Shown: piece after piece, positions 34,884-49,109 of the stretch | Layout: each line of letters opens with the position of its first letter | Position numbering within the stretch: the stretch's first letter is position 1 | Assembly (NCBI GenBank): GCA_020541345.1 | Contig: CP045239.1 | Location: 186,001 to 250,000, forward strand | DNA length: 64,000 nt | Direction of reading: 5' to 3' | Source: Candidatus Ecksteinia adelgidicola | GTDB taxonomy: Bacteria; Pseudomonadota; Gammaproteobacteria; Enterobacterales; Enterobacteriaceae | Translations under genes and position numbers: made by a program | Notes under the pieces: generated by a model | The model's input: only the letters and a program-made list of their open reading frames with translations | Databases searched by the model: none | Told to the model about the DNA's origin: nothing

Positions 34884-35516
34884 TTACATTTTTAAAATAA
34901 AATTAATCATCATATCATTATAACATTGAATGATAGATGTATCTTTTATTAAAAAATTTTTATTTTTTTTTCGTAATCCAATATTTTTAACAATTAAAAC
35001 ATGATAATTTTTATCTTTTTTAAAGCTTATTTGATATTTACTTTCATATTGATACTTCTTATTGATATTTTCCCATGTAATCCAATTAGTTGTAATAGTT
35101 TGGTTAATATGTTGATATGAAACAATAGAAAATTTTTTTTGTTTTAATTTATTAATTAGATTTAACCATATGTTATTGTTTTTCCAATTTTTATTGAGCA
35201 CTAATATATTTATATTACTGTTATCTTGACTATTAAATATATTAAATGATTTCATAGATTCTTCTGGTGGAAAAATATCTACTTTTTTATAAATTTTTTC
35301 TCTCGATAAAAGAATAGGTATTTTATATAAATTAGATTGTAACGGTAAGGTTATATTATCTGGCATATGTAATGTTATAAGAGAAGAAGTATTAAAATAA
35401 ATTTTATGATTATTGATTTTAATACAAGATTGATTACTACTACATCCTGTTAAGATTAATAATAGTAGAAAAAAAATCATGTTTATGAATGTTTTTTTTG
35501 TTAATAAATGAGTCAT
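34884..35516 (-). CDS. bamC: outer-membrane assembly lipoprotein BamC, C-terminally shortened
   Basis: Lipoprotein of the BAM complex that inserts beta-barrel proteins into the outer membrane. The ATG at 35516 (210 residues) gives a lipoprotein signal MTHLLTKKTFINMIFFLLLL ending in the lipobox LTGC. Then follow the unstructured BamD-binding segment (ITLPLQSNLYKIPIL) and the first helix-grip domain (NNIWLNLINKLKQKKFSIVSY, ITTNWITW, YESKYQISF, ending near CYNDMM). E. coli BamC has 344 residues with a second helix-grip domain; here the protein stops right after the first. An in-frame ATG at 35558 exists, but that stretch corresponds to the end of the dapA pseudogene, so I reject it. Probably functional but minimal. 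Confidence 0.85.
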   Translation of the reverse strand: MTHLLTKKTFINMIFFLLLLILTGCSSNQSCIKINNHKIYFNTSSLITLHMPDNITLPLQSNLYKIPILLSREKIYKKVDIFPPEESMKSFNIFNSQDNSNINILVLNKNWKNNNIWLNLINKLKQKKFSIVSYQHINQTITTNWITWENINKKYQYESKYQISFKKDKNYHVLIVKNIGLRKKNKNFLIKDTSIIQCYNDMMINFILKM

Positions 35517-35544
35517 AATTTTCTTTAAAATTATAGTCAACCAG

Positions 35545-36443
35545 TATTTTAAAAGCATGTTTTACTATCTTATGAGCAGTATTGTTTGATATAGTTATTA
35601 AAAAAACATAACGTATCAATTACTAATAATCTTAGTATTTTACAAGCCTAACACCGGTATAAAATTTGTTTTTATAAATACATATTTATAGAATTTTATT
35701 AATTTCTGGTATAAACAATGTGTGTTAATAAAATTGTTTTAAATCTAATTTATAAATTATTATTATTTTACTAATAGCCTACATGAGCAGTAAAAAAATA
35801 CCCTTTTTCTGCTGAATTTAATAAAATCTTAATTAGCAAGATTATTACTGCTAATATAGTAAGATTATTACTGCTAATAAATAGAGAAAAATTTTTATGA
35901 AAATATATTTTTGTATTTCATTAACATAACTTACATTTCTTACTGCTTTTTTTAATTTTAATTATTTTATTAATGTTTTTAATCATTAAATAGTTTTTAG
36001 CAATAAATTAACACCTATCATCAAAAAAGACTATATAATTTTTTAGTAAACCAATGATTTTTGTAACCACTTTAAAGTAAAAAGAAAGTTTTTTTTAATG
36101 TAATTTGTTATACTATAGTGTAGTAATTACATATCTTATTACTAGTTTTAGTATATTATATTAGTTTTAGTAAAATATTTTACAAGAGATATAACTTTAT
36201 TAGTTTAGTTAAAATTAATTCAAACAACAACTAGAATACAATCATTAACACATTCTATAGTTTTAAAATTAAATTAACATATTTATTATCAATCAACGTT
36301 GAAAATTTATTAGTACTGTCTAAAAAAAACTAATGTGGTATTATGAATTATATGATAGTCGATTACTTTTCAAATTAAAACTATAAATATAACCTTTTTT
36401 TATTTATTGGTATAATTAGAGAAATAATAGTACTATTAAATAT
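35545..36443 (-). pseudogene. dapA: decayed dapA (4-hydroxy-tetrahydrodipicolinate synthase)
   Basis: The minus strand can be read across the full length of E. coli DapA, in its E. coli position directly upstream of bamC. From 36443 (start codon now ATA) it reads FNSTIISLIIP for FTGSIVAIVTP; near 36364 IDYHIIHNTTLV for LIDYHVASGTSAIV; then STLIDNKYVNLILKTIE, VISLVKYFTKTNII, YNKLH-stop-KKLSFYFK, and near 35648 ACKILRLLVIDTL for WACKELGLVATDTL. Several in-frame stops and small indels kill it, including a 23-base duplication at 35838-35879. DapA makes the first committed compound of the lysine/diaminopimelate pathway. Confidence 0.9.
35838..35879. repeat. 19-bp perfect direct repeat inside the dapA pseudogene
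   Basis: AAGATTATTACTGCTAATA occurs at 35838-35856 and 35861-35879, separated by TAGT (period 23). It explains most of the excess length of the pseudogene over an 879-base dapA. Confidence 0.85.
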
Positions 36444-37620
36444 TAAGATTTACTGTTAAATTAAAAAATAATTTATAATATTGCCTTACTTACGTTAAAA
36501 TAAACAAAATAACAATATTTTTGCATTTTTAATAAAAATTAATATTTATTTTAGGCATGTATAATAATTAAACAAAAATATTTTATTTCTATAATCATGC
36601 GTATGATATTTATTTTTTAAAAGTCATATAAGAGTTATATTACAATAAAAATTAAATCTACAAAAATTTTAAAAAAAACTAACATGTTAATATTATAATT
36701 ACAGTGATATTATACATTTCAATAAAATAAAATAAGTGTTTTTCATATAGATAAAGATAATGATAAAATATTATAAAAGTTTACTCATAAACATTATTTA
36801 AAATACTTTTTATTAAATAATATAAAAAAATAAAAAACAATAATCAATATGTTAATATTTTTGTTATGCAATTATATAAATTAAAAATATAAAATATTCA
36901 TTATATTAACTTTGCAATATACTAAATGTATTACTATCATTTACATTCAATTTTTTTTTATAAAATCTTATTATATTTATAAATTTATTTTATATAAAAA
37001 ATGATATTAATTTTATTTTAATATATTATTAATCTGAATAATTAATTATAAAAATAATTTTAGACTATTAAAAAAATAATATATAATTGTTTATTAAAGT
37101 TATTTAAAATGTTATTTTAAAGATAAATAGTTTTATATTGAGTTTATTAGTTATTAATGAATTTATTAATAAAATAATTTTTTATATTCTATACATATAT
37201 TTTTTTTTGTTATTATATAATAATATACATAATAACTATTTACATTATTTATTTTTTTTATTTTATTAAATTGATAATATGTTTAATTACTTTATCAATT
37301 GTGCAATTCACTTGTTAATGCTACACATACAATATTTTATTACTACAATAATATAAATTTAAAAAAAATTTATAAATCGTTATAAAAAGTAATCATATAT
37401 TTTACTTACTTTTACTAATATATAAAATACTAATATATAAAATATATTACAATTTTATTAATATAAAAAAATAATAAATATAATAATTTAAATTTATTTA
37501 AAGAATATTGTATATCTTAATCAATAAAATATCACTTTTTATTTTTGAAATATTATTTTATATCATAAAATAATGCATGTTATTAACTAATATAAAATTT
37601 TTAAAATATATCTATATTCT
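36444..37620. other. A/T spacer between dapA remnant and pfkA
   Basis: About 1.2 kb with no recognised gene; gcvR, divergent from dapA in E. coli, is not visible. A 15-base tandem duplication (ACTAATATATAAAAT) lies at 37414-37443. Confidence 0.5.
37414..37443. repeat. 15-bp tandem duplication
   Basis: Two exact head-to-tail copies of ACTAATATATAAAAT about 190 bases upstream of pfkA; likely slippage in non-coding DNA. Confidence 0.7.
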
Positions 37621-37630
37621 AGAGGTAGTA

Positions 37631-38593
37631 ATGATTAAAAAAATAGCTGTCTTAACGAGTGGTGGTGATGCACCAGGAATGAATGCTGCTATTCGAGGTG
37701 TGGTTCGTACTGCACTTTTAAAAAATTTAGAAGTATTTGGTGTTTATGATGGTTATCTTGGTTTATATGATAATCATATGAAACAATTAGATCGATATAG
37801 TGTATCAGATATGATTAATCGTGGTGGTACGTTTTTAGGTTCAGCTCGTTTTGAAAAATTTAAACATAGAAACATTCGTGCTAAAGCGATAAAAAATTTA
37901 CAACAACGTGAAATTAATGCATTAGTTGTAATTGGTGGCGATGGTTCTTATATGGGAGCGAAATGTTTAACAACAGAAGGATTTCCTTGTATTGGTATTC
38001 CTGCAACTATCGATAATGATGTAGCTGGCACTGATTATAGTATTGGATATTTTACTGCATTAGAAACTGTAGTTAAAGCAGTTGATCGTTTACGCGATAC
38101 TTCTTCTTCACATCAACGCATTTCTATTATTGAAGTTATGGGTCGTCATTGTGGTGATTTAACATTATCAGCTGCAATTGCAGGAGGATGTGAATTTGTT
38201 GTATTACCAGAAATTGTTTTTTATTGGAAAGATTTAGTTCATGAAGTTAAAGCTGGTATTGCAAAAGGAAAAAAACATGCTATTGTATTAATTACTGAAC
38301 ATATATGTGATATAAATAAATTGTCAAAATATATTGAGAAAGAAACTAAACGTGAGACTCGTGTTACTGTTTTAGGTCATATTCAACGAGGTGGTATTCC
38401 TGTGAGTTATGACCGTATTTTAGCATCTCGTATGGGCGAATATGCAATTAAACTATTATTGAAAGGTTATAGTGGTAACTGTGTTGGCGTAAAAAATGAA
38501 ATAATGGTACATCATGATATTGTTGATGCAATTAAAAATATGAAACGTTCTTTTAAAAGTGATTTGTTAATTACAGCAAAAAATTTATACTAA
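37631..38593 (+). CDS. pfkA: ATP-dependent 6-phosphofructokinase (Pfk-1)
   Basis: Committing step of glycolysis, fructose 6-phosphate to fructose 1,6-bisphosphate. With ATG at 37631 the protein has 320 residues, exactly the E. coli length, starting [32 protein letters not shown] (about 102-110) and [12 protein letters not shown] (about 122-133) carry the ATP/Mg and catalytic residues, [10 protein letters not shown] and [14 protein letters not shown] bind substrate. AGAGGT lies 5 bases upstream of this ATG; the in-frame ATG at 37577 would add an 18-residue extension not found in the family. Intact. Confidence 0.98.
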   Translation: MIKKIAVLTSGGDAPGMNAAIRGVVRTALLKNLEVFGVYDGYLGLYDNHMKQLDRYSVSDMINRGGTFLGSARFEKFKHRNIRAKAIKNLQQREINALVVIGGDGSYMGAKCLTTEGFPCIGIPATIDNDVAGTDYSIGYFTALETVVKAVDRLRDTSSSHQRISIIEVMGRHCGDLTLSAAIAGGCEFVVLPEIVFYWKDLVHEVKAGIAKGKKHAIVLITEHICDINKLSKYIEKETKRETRVTVLGHIQRGGIPVSYDRILASRMGEYAIKLLLKGYSGNCVGVKNEIMVHHDIVDAIKNMKRSFKSDLLITAKNLY

Positions 38594-41282
38594 TATATTT
38601 TCAAGATAAAAATTAACATTTTATTTTTTTATTCTTTTATTTTTTAAAAGAAATATAACATCAGTAATGTTTTAAATTTTAATATACATTAATAAAAACA
38701 TTCTTTTACATATCAATTAATCATTATAAAGTGTAATATTCTTACTAGTATTTCAGTTTTATGATATATTTTATTGTTCTATGTTAATTCAAATTATCAT
38801 TATCATAAATGTTAATACTCAAACTTTTATTTTGTTAATAAAAATTACATTATAGTATTTTGTTGTTTATCTCAAATTGTATTTATTTACATATTAATTT
38901 TTATAAACATGTTGCGTTTTATTAAAAGATGTCTATTAATAGTAAGATTTTACATAGATAAAAAAACAAGTTAGACATTTTTTAAAATAACGTTGTATAC
39001 ACTATTAAACAATAAAAAATTGTTATCAAAAAATTTATATTTTTAAATGAATTTTATATTAAAAATTTTATAAATATACTTAAATTTTAATAATATTTTA
39101 AAATTTTAAGATAATAAACTACATCAATAATAAATAAGAATTTTTATAAAATTAATCATTTAATTTATTTCATTTATTTTTATTTTAAATATTTCTAAAA
39201 ATAGTTATTAAAAAATTAGTATAATAAGTTTAAACTTAATTATATTGTTTTAAAATTTTAAAATTATAATATTATTATCTGAAATAAAGATTCTCATTAC
39301 AATCTTTTAATAAAAAATATATAAACGATTCGATTCATATTTTCTTTTAATTAATAGTTTTTATATTTTTATAATTTTTACAAAATATTTAATTTTTTAA
39401 ACAATATAATAACATTAAAAATTTTAGTAAAATATTTTAAAATTACTTTACTCAATGTAATAATAAACGTATTAATGTTTTCTATTTATATAAGATATAT
39501 TATTTATTTTTAATTAAAATTATATATTATCAATAATATTAAATTATAAATAATATTAAAAAATTAGTTAAAAGTTTAAATTTAAATAACATTTATGTAT
39601 TTTATTTTATAAAAATAATATACTTTATTAAGTATATAATACAATTTTGTTTAAAAATATTTATTATAAATTAAAACTAAAAATGTAGAAATTATCTTTT
39701 AAAATTTTATAGTATTTTAAAATCTTATAATAACAATCATTAAAATTATTAAAAACTTAAATTTTTAACCGATTATAAAAAGTAAACTAAAATAGTTTTT
39801 TGAACGTTTTGTTCACATTTAAATCTTTAAGATATAATGTATATAAATGTATATAAATAATTTTATCAGCACTGATAAAAATTTATTAATTTATTTTATT
39901 AAAAATTTAATATTTATTTTAATAAAAAATAAAGACATGTATGATTATAAAAAATAAAAAACAAAAGTACTTTTTTTATTTTTTTTTATATCTAAAGATT
40001 TTTTTATCCATAATAACATAATAAAACATTATTTTTTTTAATATTAGTTTATTAATTAGGATAATTTTTTAGATTATAAAACATTTTAATGTTTTTATTA
40101 AGACGATTTAAACTACAAAGTAAACATTTTAACATACTATTAATTATTTTTTTGTTATCTCATTCTTATTTTATTAACTTTTGTCTATCGAAATACTATA
40201 TCGAAATTATTAAATTTATTTTTTTATAATTTTTTAGATAATATTAAAAATTTATATTTTTAAACTATTTTAATATATTAATATCTAGTTTTTATTATTA
40301 ATGAATACTTTTAACAAGTAGATTGAATAATATTGTTTTGGACTTAATATTTCTATTTTTAGCTGCTTTAATAATAAAATAAATTATATTAAAAAATATA
40401 TTGATATTATAATTTTATTTGATATTTTCTTTTTAATATATTTCAAAATAATTTTTTATTTTATTTAAAAACTTTTACACTAAAAAATTTTTTATTTTGA
40501 TAAAATGTAACTGTATTAATCTAACTACTATATTAATTTAACTAGTAGATAAAATTTCTTATTTTAACTCTCTAAAACGTTAACATTAAAGTATTTAAAA
40601 AAATAATATTAATTTATTTACATTTATATTATTTTTTCTTTACATGGTTAAATATAAAATAATAAAGCATTTAAGAAATTAAGATTATATAGTTGTTATT
40701 TTATAGATAAATTTATAATTCATTATAATTTATATCTTTTATAATACAATTTAGTTATATTTAAAAAATAACAATAATGTCAGATACTAAGAAAATATAA
40801 TGTTATGATATGTATGTAATATTTTCATAATTGATTCAATACTAATAATACTTAAATTTTTAGTAAATTCATTAAGTAATAATATTTCTTAGTTGTAAAA
40901 ATTATACTTATTCTTATTAATATTTATAATTTTAATCTTGTTGTAATTTAACTCATTCTTTGATTAATATTTTTTTAAAATTATAATAATTAGTATCCTG
41001 AAATTACTATATCGAATACGCTCTATTATTTAAAATAAATTAATTCTGATGTTAGTTTTTTTACAATTATTAAAATTAATAAAAATATTTTTATTATTTA
41101 GTATTCAATTTCCTATAAAGATTTTTTTATAAATATAGATTTCTGCCTTGTTAAGGCTAATTATATTAAAGTAATTATTTTATAAATTTTAAAACATATT
41201 TTAAAAATTATTTAATTATCAAACGTTATACTTGATATTGTTATGTAATAAAAATATTTGATTGAATTAATATTTAACATAA
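38594..41282. other. long spacer between pfkA and the queA remnant
   Basis: 2.7 kb without an intact gene. Parts (about 40.1-40.4 and 40.98-41.16 kb) look less monotonous than neighbouring spacer and may be gene remains. A GCCTT-GTT-AAGGC hairpin at 41145-41157 and a 20-bp palindrome-like TTTTATCAGCACTGATAAAA at 39861-39880 are the clearest structures. I could not match it to sbp, tpiA or acpH. Confidence 0.45.
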
Positions 41283-43543
<2,261 letters not shown>

Positions 43544-43706
43544 TTATTTATAAAATTTATTGATATTAGTAATAAAATAGATTGAAAACATTTTAAAATT
43601 TTAAATTATGATAGTAAATAAACAATAAAATTTTTTATTAATCAACAAAATAAAAAATATAAAAATTTTTTATAACGTATAAATAAATAAATAATAAGAA
43701 AACTTA

Positions 43707-44037
43707 AACAAATTTTTTATTTCTAATGCTATTATATCTTTGATAAAAATATAGATTCACAAAAAATTCATATTCTTTTTTCATTTAAATAATATTTAGA
43801 TTAATTTTTTATTTTATCATTTTATTCCTCAAAAAATATCTAAAATAGTATCAAAATTTATATATTCTATTACAAGATGATCAAAATTAACAAGCTCTGA
43901 GTTTATTTGTCGAGTAACTATGATTAATAATACTAATATTATTACTTAGTTAAGTGATATTAAAGATAGTTAAATGATATAATGAAAACAACGATTAACG
44001 TAACTTTGTAGCAGCTATTTTATAAAAAGCACTATAA
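43707..44037 (+). pseudogene. yajC: decayed yajC (Sec translocase accessory subunit)
   Basis: Follows tgt as in E. coli. From 43713 the codons read FFISNAIISLIKI (for FFISDAVAATGAP), then stop, then INFLFYHFIPQKISKIVSKF (for GLIFYFMILRPQQKRTKEHK), SKLTSSEFICRVTMINNTN (for EVLTNGGLVGRVTKVAENG), and after one frameshift FVAAIL and KAL with TAA at 44035-44037 (for FVAAVL...KAL). The length equals a 110-codon gene. The start codon is AAC and three or more in-frame stops are present. Confidence 0.87.
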
Positions 44038-44047
44038 CATCATTATA

Positions 44048-45878
44048 ATGTTTTAGTTTTAAACAGTGTACTTGTATTAACATTGTTATATTTTACAAAA
44101 ACATATTATGTTCATTGTATTGCTTTTATGACATTATTTTTACTATTCTAAATTTTTATAGTAAAAATTGATTGGTTAAAATTACTAAGATAAATAATAT
44201 TCTACTTACTTAGTTTGCATAACAATTACTTAGTCTGCATAACAAAAAATTTATGCTATGTGAAAATCGTATTGTTATGCAATTCATTATAATTAATCAA
44301 AAAAATCATTGAGCACACTTTAATAATTCTGATACTCAATATTATGCAGGTAAAGTACTTATGTTAAAACTAAAAAACTTATTCTTTCAAAAAAAACATC
44401 TTTTATTACGTTATTCTGATTAGTAATAATAAGCGAAAAACTAATAAATTTTAGATTAAGATTTGTAGTAATTCAATTTTTTAATCAAAATTTATATAAA
44501 TAAAAATTTTAATACATTTTATAAAAAATTATATCAACGCTTCTGAATAAGTTATAAAAAATATTTCTTATACCTCTATTTTGTAAAATAAAAACATAGC
44601 ATCGAACTGAATTGCTATAACAAAAAAAATTAAATTATTAAGTATATTAAATTATATTAATGTAATTTATTTATTTATTAGATAATAAAAAATTTTAAAT
44701 ATAAAATCATTAAATTTTTAATGAGATAAATACACAAGTATGTTTTTTAATAAAACGTTAATGTTTTACGTGATGGTATTACTAAACTTAAAATTAATAA
44801 AAATTTATAGTATATCGAAAAGTACTAATTATGTTATAATTAATCTACTAGGTATTTAAGATGTTATTTATGTTAAAAAAATCTTAAATAAATTATAGTT
44901 TCAGTATTTTAATTCGTAAAAAAATAAGAATAAAATAGTTATATATGAGAAGATTATAAATTATAATATATAAAAGATTCTCAATTAAAATATAAGAAAT
45001 TTTGTTATGTAAAAAATTGTTTTTTATAAAAATATATTATTAATTTTATGAAAAGTTTTAATAAATATGACAAACCATAAGCAAATGTTATAATTAATCG
45101 TTTTAATTTTTAATGTATTTTATACTTTGTTAATCAAAATATTAATCATCTAATAATAATTTTATTTATTTAATACAAAATTGCTAAAAAAATGACAATA
45201 GTTAAATTTTAGTAAAAAACAATTAAATATTTTAAATATTTAATTATATTTTATTAATAGTTTTAATATTAGTGATATCAGTAACATATATAAAACTCAA
45301 AAACTATCATCATTCTTTTATTCAGATATATTAATTATGTTAATTTAAATTTTTAAAAAACGAATTATTAGTGCAATGTAAAGATAAAGAAATATTATAT
45401 ACAATTTTTAAACTGGTGTATGTAAATTCACAGTATTTATTATTTTTTATAATTTAATATTGTAAGTTTAAAAGAACGATTCTCATTGTATTGTTTATTA
45501 ATTTAATATTTATTGTTGCTATGTAATAATTATTATCAATAAGTATAATACCACTATATCTGATATTTCTAATATTTGATTAACACTAATAAAATATTAA
45601 TAGATAAAACATATTAATGAATAAGTATCTTAAAAATAAATGAAAAAATAAATACTTATTTAAAAAGAAATGTATAAAGGATAAAAATATATTTTTAGAA
45701 TTATAAATTTAAATATTAAAACTTCAATTACAGAAATAATTTTATATTGTATAAATATTAATTTCATACACAATCTTTTATTTTTACTATCATGATTAAT
45801 ATAAAAACTTTTATGTTTTCTATAATTTTTTATATCCGTAATTTTATCAATTTTCTGCAGAGTTATAAAGAAAATTAA
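44048..45878 (+). pseudogene. secD: decayed secD (protein translocase subunit)
   Basis: Starts 10 bases after the yajC remnant and has almost the length of a full secD (1.85 kb). Anchors are at 44280-44360, ENRIVMQFIIINQKNH-stop-AHFNNSDTQYYAGKVLM for EEKITAKSVALEEGAILARFDSTDTQLRAREALM (split here for length); at about 45660-45760, EMYKG...FRIINLNI...EIILY for EGYRGAFSSIFDANITTLIKVIILY; and at 45803-45878, TFMFSIIFYIRNFINFLQSY then TAA for TSMFTAIVGTRAIVNLLYGG. Numerous stops and shifts. A 20-base duplication lies inside at 44206-44245. Confidence 0.87.
44206..44245. repeat. 20-bp tandem duplication inside the secD pseudogene
   Basis: TTACTTAGTTTGCATAACAA followed directly by TTACTTAGTCTGCATAACAA (one mismatch). 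Typical slippage duplication; it shifts the reading frame. Confidence 0.85.
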
Positions 45879-45884
45879 TGATAC

Positions 45885-46855
45885 TATTTATGTAAGGTTA
45901 AGCAGTTCTTTATAATAAAAAATTCTTTTCTTAGAATTATAAAATTTATGTCTTTATAATATGAAACAATATAATTTTTATCATATCATCATTACTTATT
46001 TGAAATAACTATAACTTTTATTTTATAAATTAGATTAAATTAAGATATTAACTTAATTAATAGAACAATACGTTTAAGTATAATTTTAAAAAATAGTTAC
46101 TTTTAATTTTATACGCAATATTTTTAAAAATTAAATTTCATCATCTTATTGTTCAAAATTTAAATAATAGTTATAATGTTATATAATATTAATATTATAA
46201 ATTAACAATATATCAAATAAAAAATGATAGTACTAAATTAATTCATATATTCAATCACTTAATAAATAAAATATTAGTATAAATAGCATAAAATTGATTA
46301 ATTCAATATAAAAAATTAAATAAATTAAATTTGACAGTATTATATTATTATTAATATTGATAGATATTTTTATATATTTTGTTATTTATTTTAAACAGTA
46401 ACGAATGTCTAAAATAGTTATATTTTAATATATAATAAAAATTATTACATTAGGCACATGGTCAATATTTTATATCAAAATTAATTTTATTCTTATTATA
46501 TTATTAATATTAACAATTAACTATTTACTGCATAATAGTATTATAATGTCTGATTATATTCGTAAAAATTATGAAAAATTCATGATAATATACTACTTAT
46601 AAAATAATAAACATGTCGCTAACTAAAATAATAAATCGCGTACTAACAATTTCTAGCGTAACATGATTCATAATACTTATTTCATGTATTTTCACAGTAA
46701 TGATCACATAATTTACTATTATTTATGGTAATTATAGTATATTTATTCATTCCATATCTTTTATTTATATTACTTTATTATGAATATAACAATTAAATAT
46801 GAAACTTGAATACATGTTAAAAATATAAAAATCTATATAATTAGTAAACTTATTA
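45885..46855 (+). pseudogene. secF: decayed secF (protein translocase subunit)
   Basis: Follows secD as in E. coli. A long stretch is readable: ITLGTWSIFYIKINFILI (for ITLGILSLFHIEIDLTIV), YLLHNSIIMSDYIRKNYEKF near 46520-46585 (for [20 protein letters not shown]), MSLTKIINRVLTISSVT near 46614 (for VSLTQTLHRTLITSGTT), and QLNMKLEYMLKNIK at the end (for KLGMKREHMLQQKV). Stops interrupt the frame at several points and one frameshift lies before MSLTK. The N-terminal part is less clear, so the left boundary is estimated. Confidence 0.9.
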
Positions 46856-48428
46856 ATAATTAATAATTTAACTCGTAAATTAATTACATATTTTTAATAT
46901 TTTTTATTTTTAAGTAATATTTTATAACAAGTTGTTTTATATAATTATTTTTAATATTAAAGATAAAATTTTGTTTTAAACATTAACATTAATGTAAAAA
47001 TTATTTAAATATAAATAATTTATTAAAGAATATTTTTATATTTTTGATAAAATTAAATATGATTTTTATAAAAAATATTATCATATGAATAAAATTTTAA
47101 TATATTGTGTAATATTTTAATATTTCAGTATATATTTAATAATAATATGATAATAATTCACAAAAATATTAAGAAATACAATACAAAAATCATCAAATAA
47201 ATTGTTTCTTTTATTATGATAACAATATCATTTTTAAAGTAAAAATTAAATGTGTAAAGTATACTAAAAAAAAATTAACATATACTATATGAGATATATA
47301 AAAGTTTAATTTTTATATATAGTATAAGATAATATATTTTTATTTTTGAACCATATAAATGTTTCTGTATAAAAAAAATATTAATTTATTTCGTTTTATT
47401 TTTTTTTATGTACAATAAATATTAAATAAATTTTTATTAAACGTTCTATATTTGAAAATAAAATACTTTTCAATATAAAAAGTTGTTTATAATAAAAATT
47501 TATCTTAATATGATTTATAATTAATTAAATATTTTATATATTACTTTAACAATTATTACATTTGTTATGACATATGTAATTCAACTATTAATATATAAAA
47601 TTATTGTTTTCAATCAAATTAGTAGATAATATTTATGTTAAAATTAGTTGATAGTATTTAGATAAAATAATTCGAAAAACGTTTTTTAAATATAAAACAC
47701 CATCATTATATTATGTTTATATAAATAATCGATCTATAGAAATTAATATAATATGATAATATTTGATAGTATATAATTTTTTATATAATATATTATTTTA
47801 TTTTTAAAACAATTTATTTACTGAAACAATTCAATTTTTTAAAAAAATATTAATATTATCTTGTACGTTGATTATATTTTATTAATTTCATTTTTTTTTT
47901 GCATAATAAAAATAATTACAACTTTCTATTGATGTTATGTTATTGGTAATTTTAATATACTTTTATCTATCATAAATCACTTGTTTTTTTATAAAAAATA
48001 TGATAATTGTTTTTTACAATTTACTACAAGTATTTTATCTGTAAACATGAGTGTACTGTTTTTATTAAAAAATGTTTGATATCATAATGATCTATTATGA
48101 CTTATGTTATTAACGTTTATTAAAATAATAATATGAATGATAATTTATATCAATACTCATATAAATATCTTAAATATTTAAAATTTAAAACTTTAATAAT
48201 ATTTTAATTAATAAATATTAAATAATTAAACATTAATATTAACTGGTCGTGACAAACATTAATAAATTTCTATATAATGTTAATATATTTTATATATTTA
48301 TAAAAATTCAGTTATATGAAAAATATTTTTCTCTAAAAAAATAATAAAAATAAACGAATTTTTAAATTGAAGTCATAAAGTATATAAAATGTTATCTATA
48401 AACATTTAATTTCTAAAGATTAAAAACA
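46856..48428. other. spacer between secF remnant and rpe
   Basis: 1.6 kb, A/T-rich. dam lies upstream of rpe in E. coli; I saw only vague similarity and do not call it. No hairpin or repeat of note. Confidence 0.45.
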
Positions 48429-49109
48429 ATGAAAAAATTTTTAATTGCTCCATCTATTTTATCAGCAGATTTTGCTAGATTAGGTGAAGATACTAAAAAA
48501 GTTTTAATGGCAGGTGGTGATTTAATCCATTTTGATGTTATGGACAATCACTATGTTCCTAATTTAACTGTTGGTCCGATAGTATGCAAAGCATTGCGTA
48601 ATTATAATATTATAGCACCAATTGATGTGCATTTAATGGTAAAACCGGTAGATTGTATAATTTCTGATTTTGCTAAAGCTGGTGCAACTTGTATTAGTTT
48701 TCATCCTGAAGCTTCGGATCATATTGATCGAACTATTCAATTAATCAAAGATTCTGGTTGTAAAGCTGGTTTAGCATTTAACCCCTCTACTTCACTAAGC
48801 TATCTTGATTACTTAATAGATAAAATTGATGTAATTTTGTTAATGTCAGTCAATCCTGGGTTTAGTAATCAGCTATTTATTAATAGCACGATTAAAAAAA
48901 TTTATCAAGCACGTCAATTAATTGTAAAAAGTCATTGTAATATTCAGCTAGAAGTTGATGGCGGTATAAAAATTAATAATATTGCTAATATTGCTTCTGC
49001 AGGTGCTAATATATTTGTAGTTGGTTCAGAAATTTTTAGTACATTAAATTATCGAAAAGTTATTGATAATCTGCGTCAGGAATTAAAAAAAATTACTAAT
49101 AATTTTTAA
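48429..49109 (+). CDS. rpe: ribulose-phosphate 3-epimerase
   Basis: Interconverts ribulose 5-phosphate and xylulose 5-phosphate in the pentose phosphate pathway, using the product of Gnd. The 226 residues (E. coli 225) form a TIM barrel with [16 protein letters not shown], the metal/active-site segment [17 protein letters not shown] (about 35-51), [10 protein letters not shown], the flexible loop [12 protein letters not shown] and [12 protein letters not shown] near the phosphate site. The ribosome-binding site (AAAGATTAAAAAC) is weak. It stands isolated between long spacers. Intact. Confidence 0.97.
   Translation: MKKFLIAPSILSADFARLGEDTKKVLMAGGDLIHFDVMDNHYVPNLTVGPIVCKALRNYNIIAPIDVHLMVKPVDCIISDFAKAGATCISFHPEASDHIDRTIQLIKDSGCKAGLAFNPSTSLSYLDYLIDKIDVILLMSVNPGFSNQLFINSTIKKIYQARQLIVKSHCNIQLEVDGGIKINNIANIASAGANIFVVGSEIFSTLNYRKVIDNLRQELKKITNNF

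Noticed and set aside
35517-35558. Upstream ATG extending BamC by 14 residues
   Set aside because: The stretch corresponds to the end of the dapA remnant and would place a non-signal segment before the lipoprotein signal.
39861-39880. Palindrome TTTTATCAGCACTGATAAAA as an operator
   Set aside because: No gene nearby to regulate and palindromes of this kind are common in A/T-rich DNA.
44270-44300. Codons NRIVMQF first read as the SecD segment DRIVVEL (about residue 262)
   Set aside because: The position is wrong for that part of SecD; the longer match of the same codons to EEKITAKSVALEEGAILARFDSTDTQ earlier in SecD fits the coordinates and flanks.
47340-48420. Possible dam remnant upstream of rpe
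   Set aside because: Only scattered weak matches (for example LNHINVSV near 47350) whose distances to rpe do not fit a Dam gene.
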